Shown here piece after piece: positions 59,162-64,000 of a stretch of DNA of 64,000 nucleotides. The notes beneath the pieces are model-generated. The model worked only from the letters and a program-made list of their open reading frames with translations, did no database searches and was not told the origin of the DNA. Made by a program: the position numbers and the translations under genes. Where the stretch lies: positions 1 to 64,000 of the forward strand of contig JAUNTY010000006.1 in assembly GCA_030538415.1 (NCBI GenBank). The letters run 5' to 3'. Every line of letters begins with the position of its first letter. Positions within the stretch are counted from its first letter, which is position 1. This DNA comes from Neisseria sp. (GTDB lineage Bacteria; Pseudomonadota; Gammaproteobacteria; Burkholderiales; Neisseriaceae).

Positions 59162-60640
59162 ATGAAATATCATGATTTGCGCGATTTTATCCGCAAGCTG
59201 GAGCAGGAAGGCAAGCTCAAGCGCATTGCCCTGCCGGTGTCGCCGCATTTGGAAATGACCGAAATCGCCGACCGCGTGTTGCGCGCCGAAGGGCCTGCAT
59301 TGCTGTTTGAAAACGCGGTGCGCGCCGACGGCAGCCGCTACGATTATCCCGTACTGGTCAATCTTTTCGGCACGCCCGAGCGGGTGGCGATGGGTATGGG
59401 CGCGGAGAGCATCGCCCAATTGCGCGAAATAGGCCAAACGCTGGCCTATCTGAAAGAGCCCGAACCGCCCAAAGGCATCAAAGACGCGTTTGCCAAACTG
59501 CCGCTGTTGAAAGACATCTGGAGCATGGCGCCGAACGTGGTGAAAAAAGCGCCGTGTCAGGAAATCGTCTGGGAAGGCGACGAGGTGGATTTGAACCGCC
59601 TGCCGATTCAGCATTGCTGGCCGGAAGACATCGCGCCGCTGGTGACTTGGGGCTTGACGGTCACGCGCGGGCCGCACAAAAAACGCCAAAACCTCGGCAT
59701 CTACCGCCAACAATTAATCGGTAAAAACAAGCTGATTATGCGCTGGTTGGCGCATCGCGGCGGCGCACTCGATTTTCAGGCGCACAAAAAAGCCCATCCC
59801 GGCGTGCCTTATCCCGTGGCGGTGGTGCTCGGCTGCGACCCTGCCACGATTTTAGGCGCGGTCACGCCCGTGCCCGATACCTTGAGCGAATATCAGTTTG
59901 CCGGTTTGCTGCGCGGCTCGCGCACCGAATTGGTGAAATGCATCGGCAATGATTTGCAAGTGCCCGCGCGCGCCGAAATCGTGCTTGAGGGCGTGATTCA
60001 TCCCGATGAAACCGCGCTCGAAGGGCCTTACGGCGACCACACCGGCTATTACAACGAGCAGGATTATTTCCCCGTCTTCACCGTCGAGCGCATCACCATG
60101 CGCGAAAACCCGATTTATCACAGCACTTACACCGGCAAACCGCCCGACGAACCCGCTGTCCTCGGCGTGGCTTTGAACGAAGTGTTTGTGCCGCTGTTGC
60201 AAAAACAGTTTCCCGAAATCGTCGATTTCTACCTGCCGCCCGAAGGCTGCTCCTACCGGATGGCGGTGGTCAGCATCAAAAAGCAATACGCAGGCCACGC
60301 CAAACGGGTGATGATGGGCTGTTGGAGCTTTTTACGCCAGTTTATGTACACCAAATTCATCGTGGTGGTGGACGACGATGTCGATTGCCGCGACTGGAAA
60401 GAAGTGATTTGGGCGATTACGACCCGTATGGATCCCGTGCGCGATGCGGTGATGGTGGAAAACACCCCCATCGACTACCTCGACTTCGCCAGCCCCGTCA
60501 GCGGATTGGGCGGCAAAATGGGCTTGGATGCCACCAACAAATGGCCGGGCGAAACCGACCGCGAGTGGGGCAGAGTAATCGAGCGCGACGCGGCCACGGT
60601 GGCGAAAGTGGATTTGCTGTGGCAGGAATTGGGTTTGTAA
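59162..60640 (+). CDS. ubiD: 4-hydroxy-3-polyprenylbenzoate decarboxylase
   Basis: 492 residues, standard UbiD length. It decarboxylates the polyprenylbenzoate intermediate of ubiquinone synthesis using prenylated FMN made by UbiX (not in this window). N-terminal [32 protein letters not shown] segment at about 199-206, and [26 protein letters not shown] (Glu pair and loop of the active site, about 276-300) are family signatures. [13 protein letters not shown] and [11 protein letters not shown] near the C-terminus are also typical. GAGGAGGCAAT precedes the start. Monocistronic. Confidence 0.97.
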   Translation: MKYHDLRDFIRKLEQEGKLKRIALPVSPHLEMTEIADRVLRAEGPALLFENAVRADGSRYDYPVLVNLFGTPERVAMGMGAESIAQLREIGQTLAYLKEPEPPKGIKDAFAKLPLLKDIWSMAPNVVKKAPCQEIVWEGDEVDLNRLPIQHCWPEDIAPLVTWGLTVTRGPHKKRQNLGIYRQQLIGKNKLIMRWLAHRGGALDFQAHKKAHPGVPYPVAVVLGCDPATILGAVTPVPDTLSEYQFAGLLRGSRTELVKCIGNDLQVPARAEIVLEGVIHPDETALEGPYGDHTGYYNEQDYFPVFTVERITMRENPIYHSTYTGKPPDEPAVLGVALNEVFVPLLQKQFPEIVDFYLPPEGCSYRMAVVSIKKQYAGHAKRVMMGCWSFLRQFMYTKFIVVVDDDVDCRDWKEVIWAITTRMDPVRDAVMVENTPIDYLDFASPVSGLGGKMGLDATNKWPGETDREWGRVIERDAATVAKVDLLWQELGL

Positions 60641-60662
60641 GCCTGGCTGGTTAAACAAGGCC

Positions 60663-60859
60663 GAGACCTTTGCAAAATACCTTTTGCTGCATCGCAAAAG
60701 CATCCACTCTGTCATTCCGGCGCAGGCCGGAATCCATAGCTTGCCATGAAAACCCATTTGAAATCAAATAACTGAATCTTGGAAAAATGGATTCCGGCCT
60801 GCGCCGGAATGACGGATGGAATGGATATTTCCAAGAAAAAAGTATTTTGCAAAGGTCTC
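60663..60859. repeat. MITE-like element, divergent centre (197 bp)
   Basis: It has GAGACCTTTGCAAAATACC and GTATTTTGCAAAGGTCTC ends. The inside differs from other copies: GTCATTCCGGCGCAGGCCGG and its inverse CCGGCCTGCGCCGGAATGAC bracket a 60-70 bp centre. Its right ~50 bp equals the first bases of this window. Confidence 0.8.
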
Positions 60860-60860
60860 A

Positions 60861-60893
60861 GGCCGTCTGAAAAGCATGCTTTCAGACGGCCTT
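60861..60893. terminator. paired-uptake-sequence hairpin
   Basis: AGGCCGTCTGAAAAGC and GCTTTCAGACGGCCT, loop of a few bases, directly adjoin the MITE-like element. Confidence 0.55.
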
Positions 60894-60916
60894 TGACTAT
60901 TTTGCCTAAATATAAA

Positions 60917-60944
60917 AAACCGCCCGAGCAGAGGGCGGTTTTGT
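60917..60944 (-). terminator. intrinsic terminator of the small lipoprotein gene
   Basis: AAAACCGCCCTC/GAGGGCGGTTTT-type stem with a short loop and, on the minus strand, a TTTTTTAT tail. It lies 14 bp beyond the stop. Confidence 0.8.
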
Positions 60945-60957
60945 TTTGCCGGCAGGC

Positions 60958-61203
60958 TTATTGTGCAGGCGCAGGTGCCGGAGCGGCAGGTGCTTGCGCC
61001 GGGCGCTCGAAGCCTTTTTCTTTCATGCAGGCGTCGAAGGCAGCGCGATCCTGGCTGGCGCCCACGGCTTGTTGGCATTCTTGCAGAGCTTGCTCTACAG
61101 CCGGGTTGGCGCCTTGTTGCGGTTTCGGTTCTTTGTGGTCGCCGTTGCTGGCGCAGGCGGACAGAATCAGAGCAAAAGCGGCAGTTGCCAGTAATTTTTT
61201 CAT
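60958..61203 (-). CDS. small lipoprotein of unknown function
   Basis: 81 residues. Signal peptide MKKLLATAAFALILSA-C with lipobox LSAC (Cys17). The mature part has two further cysteines in ALQECQQAV and DACMKEKGF, spaced 17 residues apart and probably disulfide-bonded. A Pro/Ala-rich tail (PAPAPAQ) follows. The CxxxxA/xxCMxxKGF pattern occurs in many short proteobacterial lipoproteins of unknown role. AAAGGTTTAAAC precedes the ATG. It has its own terminator. Confidence 0.85.
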   Translation of the reverse strand: MKKLLATAAFALILSACASNGDHKEPKPQQGANPAVEQALQECQQAVGASQDRAAFDACMKEKGFERPAQAPAAPAPAPAQ

Positions 61204-61553
61204 GTTTAAACCTTTCTTTATTGGGGTGTAGTCTTTTCAGACGGCCTGAAAAGCTGCCGCGCAGTTGCGGCGGATACCGATTGCGCCTGCAGGCCGCGTG
61301 GGGCGGCAGGTGTAATGGATATCATGACGGCATGATGCCGTGCATGGGGTTATAGAGTGGGTGGCGGCAGATTAAGTTCATTTTTATGTGAAAACGGGAT
61401 AGGCAGGTGGCATTTTTTTTGCGGCAGGATGTTTAGAGCTTCCTGACAGCGGCATGCGGAAATGACGCTTCTGAAACGGGTCGCACAGCAGGGCTGCCGC
61501 ACGGGCGCAGACAAAAAAGCCCGCTCGATGGAGCGGGCTTTTGCCGGTCGGAA
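61204..61553. other. intergenic region between lctP and the small lipoprotein
   Basis: 350 bp with one uptake-sequence half near 61232, a short CATGACGGCATGATGCCGTGCATG palindrome (about 61323-61346) and the lctP terminator. No gene is seen. Confidence 0.5.
61513..61542 (-). terminator. intrinsic terminator of lctP
   Basis: AAAAGCCCGCTC and GAGCGGGCTTTT pair around GATG-type loop. A TTTTTT run follows on the minus strand, 12 bp past the stop. Confidence 0.9.
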
Positions 61554-63323
61554 TCAGGCCGTCGGCTTTTTGCCGGTGAGCGACATGATGGCGAAGAATG
61601 CCAGCGGGCAGATAACGGCAATGCCCCACCATATTATGCTGCCGGTAATCAGCGCCTGGCCGATAAAACCGGCCTGCAGGATGTAATAGCTCATCGGAAT
61701 CAGCGTTTGGCGGATAATCTCGCCTTCGCGGTTGAGCAAGCCGACCACGGCGGCGGCGGCCACAACGTTATGCACGGAAATCATGTTGCCCGCCGCGCCA
61801 CCGATGGCCTGCAGCGCCACCACAATAGAGGAGAGGTCGGTGTCGAGGCCGATTTGCTGCGCGGTGGAAAACTGGAAGTAGGAAAACATCATGTTGCTGA
61901 CTGTGTTGGAGCCTGCGATAAAGGCGCCCAGCGCACCGATGGCGGGTGCGAAGTTCGGCCATAAACCGCTGAACCAGTGTGCGGCACTTTGCGCCAGCAC
62001 CATCGGCATGGCAGGCAGCGCACCGGCGGCGCTCATGTCGCCCGATTGCGAGTTGATAAACACCTGCACCATCGGCACGGCCAAAAAGAGCGCCGGAGCA
62101 GCGGAAATCAGCGTGTTGCCGGCTTCGCCCCAGCCGCGTTTGAAGCGCTTGATGTCCATTTTGAAGATGAAAATGCAGGCGATGGCCACCAGAATCAGAA
62201 TGGTGCCGGGCGAGTAGCCGAACTGCACTTTGCTGGTGATGGAAGTGCCGAACAGGTTGGCGAGCGTGATGGTAGTCAAATCGCCGGTGAGAAAGGCCTT
62301 CAGCGGCTGGATGACGCGGGTCAGCACCAGCAGCACAATCACAATCACATAAGGTGCAAACGCACGGAACACGGAGAAAGAAGGGGTATCATCGTCATCC
62401 TGGGCGTTGCCCTTGAGCACGCCTGCCCAACGGCTTTCCCAGCGCTCGCGCGGCGGGAAGTCGAAGGTTTCTTTCGGCACAAACCAGCCGCGCTTGGCTG
62501 CGGGCACCACCAGCATCAGGCCGATGAAGCCGCCTACCATAGAGGGAAATTCCGGGCCCATGAAGCGGGCGACCAGATAATACGGCACGGTGAAGGCGAT
62601 ACCCGCGAAAATGGCGAATTTCCAGGCTTTCAGGCCTTCGGCAAACGAGCGTTTTTCGCCGTAAAAGCGGGTGAGCATGCCGCAGAGAATCAGCGGAATC
62701 AAAAAGCCGATCAGGGCGTGCAAAAGGCCGACGTTGGCGGTGATGTGGAGCAGGTATTGGTCGACGGTTTGCGGCGCGATGGCGGCGGCAACGTCGTCTT
62801 TATTGCTGATGCCCGACCACACGCCCACCAAGAGCGGCGTGCCCACGGCACCAAACGATACCGGCGTCGACTGGATAATCAGCATCGCCATCACCGAGGC
62901 CATGGCGGGAAAACCCAGCGCCAGCAGCAGCGGTGCGCCCACGGCAGAAGGCGTGCCGAAGCCGGAAGAGCCTTCCACCAGCGAGCCGAACAGCCAGGCG
63001 ACGATAATCATCTGCACGCGGCGGTCGGGCGAGATGTCCATAAAACCCTGGCGGATGGAGTGGATGGCGCCGCTTTCCTTGAGCGTGTTCAGCATCAGGA
63101 TGGCGCCGAATACGATATACAGGATGGTCAGCGATACAATCACGCCGTTGACGGTGGCGGCGGCCACCACGGCGGGCGAAGCCTGCCATACCAGCAGCGC
63201 CAGCAGGGCAGTGACCACATAGGCGGCGGCCATCGAAATTTTGGCCGACAGCTTCAATACCACCAGCAGGATAAATACGGTGAGGATGGGCGCCAGCGCC
63301 AGCAAAGTGTTGAGAATACTCAT
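61554..63323 (-). CDS. lctP: L-lactate permease (LctP/LldP family)
   Basis: 589 residues with about 12-14 membrane helices. Family motifs include GSLVEGSSGFGTPSAVGAPLL at about 112-132, GFPAMASVMAMLIIQSTPVSFGAVGTP, and the C-terminal FIAGSNTVSNMMFSYFQF. It is a proton-coupled lactate importer. Lactate is a main carbon source of mucosal neisseriae. AGAGACC precedes the ATG. A GntR-family gene is divergent 430 bp away, with a perfect palindromic operator just downstream of the probable lctP start site, so lactate-responsive repression is likely. Confidence 0.96.
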   Translation of the reverse strand: MSILNTLLALAPILTVFILLVVLKLSAKISMAAAYVVTALLALLVWQASPAVVAAATVNGVIVSLTILYIVFGAILMLNTLKESGAIHSIRQGFMDISPDRRVQMIIVAWLFGSLVEGSSGFGTPSAVGAPLLLALGFPAMASVMAMLIIQSTPVSFGAVGTPLLVGVWSGISNKDDVAAAIAPQTVDQYLLHITANVGLLHALIGFLIPLILCGMLTRFYGEKRSFAEGLKAWKFAIFAGIAFTVPYYLVARFMGPEFPSMVGGFIGLMLVVPAAKRGWFVPKETFDFPPRERWESRWAGVLKGNAQDDDDTPSFSVFRAFAPYVIVIVLLVLTRVIQPLKAFLTGDLTTITLANLFGTSITSKVQFGYSPGTILILVAIACIFIFKMDIKRFKRGWGEAGNTLISAAPALFLAVPMVQVFINSQSGDMSAAGALPAMPMVLAQSAAHWFSGLWPNFAPAIGALGAFIAGSNTVSNMMFSYFQFSTAQQIGLDTDLSSIVVALQAIGGAAGNMISVHNVVAAAAVVGLLNREGEIIRQTLIPMSYYILQAGFIGQALITGSIIWWGIAVICPLAFFAIMSLTGKKPTA

Positions 63324-63390
63324 GGTCTCTCCGATTGGGTTGTTGTGTGAAATAAAGCCGGCGGATGCCGGTTTTTCTTTTTCTTTGGTA

Positions 63391-63407
63391 AATTGGTATT
63401 ACCAATT
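63391..63407 (-). promoter_or_regulatory. GntR/LldR-type operator in the lctP leader
   Basis: AATTGGTATTACCAATT is a perfect 17 bp palindrome containing TGGT-N3-ACCA, the form bound by FadR-subfamily GntR regulators such as LldR. A probable minus-strand -10 (TATAAC, 63419-63424) lies just upstream, so binding would block early transcription. Confidence 0.75.
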
Positions 63408-63753
63408 AAGCCAAGTGTGTTATACTTTACAAAAGGTTACATTAACGGTCAATAGCTGTGCGCGGGACGGTGGTGTGGCGCGGCGCCGAATCTCGGATGG
63501 CTGCGTGTTAAAATCGAATTTAGTTTTTTGAATTTTAAAATAAATTATTATTTTTACCTTGTGTTTGGAAAAGGGCGGGAGGTGTGGTTTTTACACTTTC
63601 AAGACGGCAAAAGGTAGTGGAATGCAGTGTTTGTGCCAAATTTGAATGATGTTCCCGGGGAAATTGGTAAACTGATAAAGCCAATCTTTCAGACGGCATC
63701 CGGGCAGATTTGGCAAAAGTCTTGAATCCATCATGACAACAAGGATTATCGGA
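63408..63753. other. divergent lctP/regulator intergenic region
   Basis: The lctP promoter and the regulator promoter must lie here. A second, imperfect operator-like site, ATTGGTAAACTGATAA (about 63663-63678), stands before the regulator gene. An uptake-sequence half is at 63690. No gene is seen. Confidence 0.5.
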
Positions 63754-64000
63754 ATGGTGCAGCAAACGGTTATCAGACCCCGGAAAATCAGCGAACAGAT
63801 TCTGGTGGTATTGGAGGAGCGTATCGTGTCGGGCGAATATCCCGTCGGCAGCAAGCTGCCGCCGGAGCGCAGATTGGCGGAAGAATTCGGCGTGTCGCGC
63901 CCGTCGCTGCGCTCGGCGCTGAAAATGTTGGTGGCGCGCGACATGCTCGAAGCACGGCAGGGCGACGGCTATTATGTGTCGGCCAAGCCGCAACAGGATT
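63754..64000 (+). CDS. GntR-family (FadR/LldR-like) transcriptional regulator, 5' part
   Basis: The first 82 codons, cut by the window end. From MVQQTVIRPRKISEQILVVL the chain shows the GntR winged helix: IVSGEYPVGSKLPPERRLAEEFGVSRPSLRSAL and MLEARQGDGYYV. An AAGGA 8 bp before the ATG at 63754 supports this start over an in-frame ATG at 63733. The ligand-binding domain is beyond the window. Position divergent to lctP and the TGGTATTACCA palindrome make a lactate-responsive repressor the likely role. Confidence 0.88.
   Translation, partial: MVQQTVIRPRKISEQILVVLEERIVSGEYPVGSKLPPERRLAEEFGVSRPSLRSALKMLVARDMLEARQGDGYYVSAKPQQD

Noticed and set aside
61977..63350. 457-residue ORF on the plus strand
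   Set aside because: Antisense to lctP; rich in His, Gln and Gly, typical of reverse-strand shadows of membrane proteins.

Overview
The window is chromosomal DNA of a member of the Neisseriaceae, most likely a Neisseria or close relative. The evidence is the very dense AG-type DNA uptake sequence (AGGCCGTCTGAA core, often paired as terminator hairpins), many Correia-type repeats (TATAGT... ends with a GTACTGTCTGCGGC core), and neisserial arrangements such as a BirA-CoaX fusion, an L31 gene and an rpmB-rpmG pair. Coding DNA is GC-rich. The exception is an AT-rich island at about 28.0-30.0 kb with no uptake sequence. I do not name a species.

Layout. 0-6 kb: rpmE, a PMT/ArnT-like glycosyltransferase, ubiG, dtd, and the molybdenum-cofactor pair moaC-moeB. 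6.6-12.6 kb: a complete pgaABCD operon for poly-N-acetylglucosamine biofilm polysaccharide. 13-21 kb: a membrane protein coupled to purU, folD, a Pro-Arg-His tRNA cluster, a lipoprotein, and the overlapping hldC/rfaE2, birA-coaX and SPOR-like genes. 21-28 kb: tldD, a SnoaL-like protein, a WG-repeat lipoprotein and a bile-acid/sodium symporter homologue. 28-30 kb: an AIPR-like protein, a small protein and a divergent XRE regulator, together a candidate defence cassette. 30-38 kb: glnE, a heptosyltransferase-like gene and oppBCDF without oppA. 38-46 kb: a mini-porin, a nitrilase, rpmB-rpmG, ubiM-like, a MetE-like gene and ppc. 46.5-57 kb: an iron/catecholate-siderophore locus on the minus strand. 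It comprises a FepA-like TonB receptor, an unknown secreted protein, a periplasmic IroE-like esterase, a siderophore-interacting reductase, a FetB/CeuE-like binding lipoprotein, two FecCD permeases and an ATPase. 57-64 kb: an AbrB-family membrane protein, debris, ubiD, a small lipoprotein, lctP and a divergent GntR/LldR-like regulator cut by the window end.

The genes form several working modules. They are PNAG secretion, moco synthesis, ubiquinone synthesis (ubiG, ubiM-like and ubiD scattered), lactate uptake with its own regulator and operator, and uptake plus processing of catecholate siderophores under likely Fur control. Intergenic DNA is unusually repeat-rich. It holds at least 14 Correia-type elements, several of them nested or mosaic. 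It also holds about nine copies of a roughly 200-220 bp MITE-like element with GAGACCTTTGCAAAA-type ends, a GTAGCGTGGGC inverted-repeat family, and a tandem array of about 136 bp units splitting the siderophore ABC genes. Several of these repeats appear to have reshaped genes: they supply stop codons, truncate ORFs, or sit between promoter and start.
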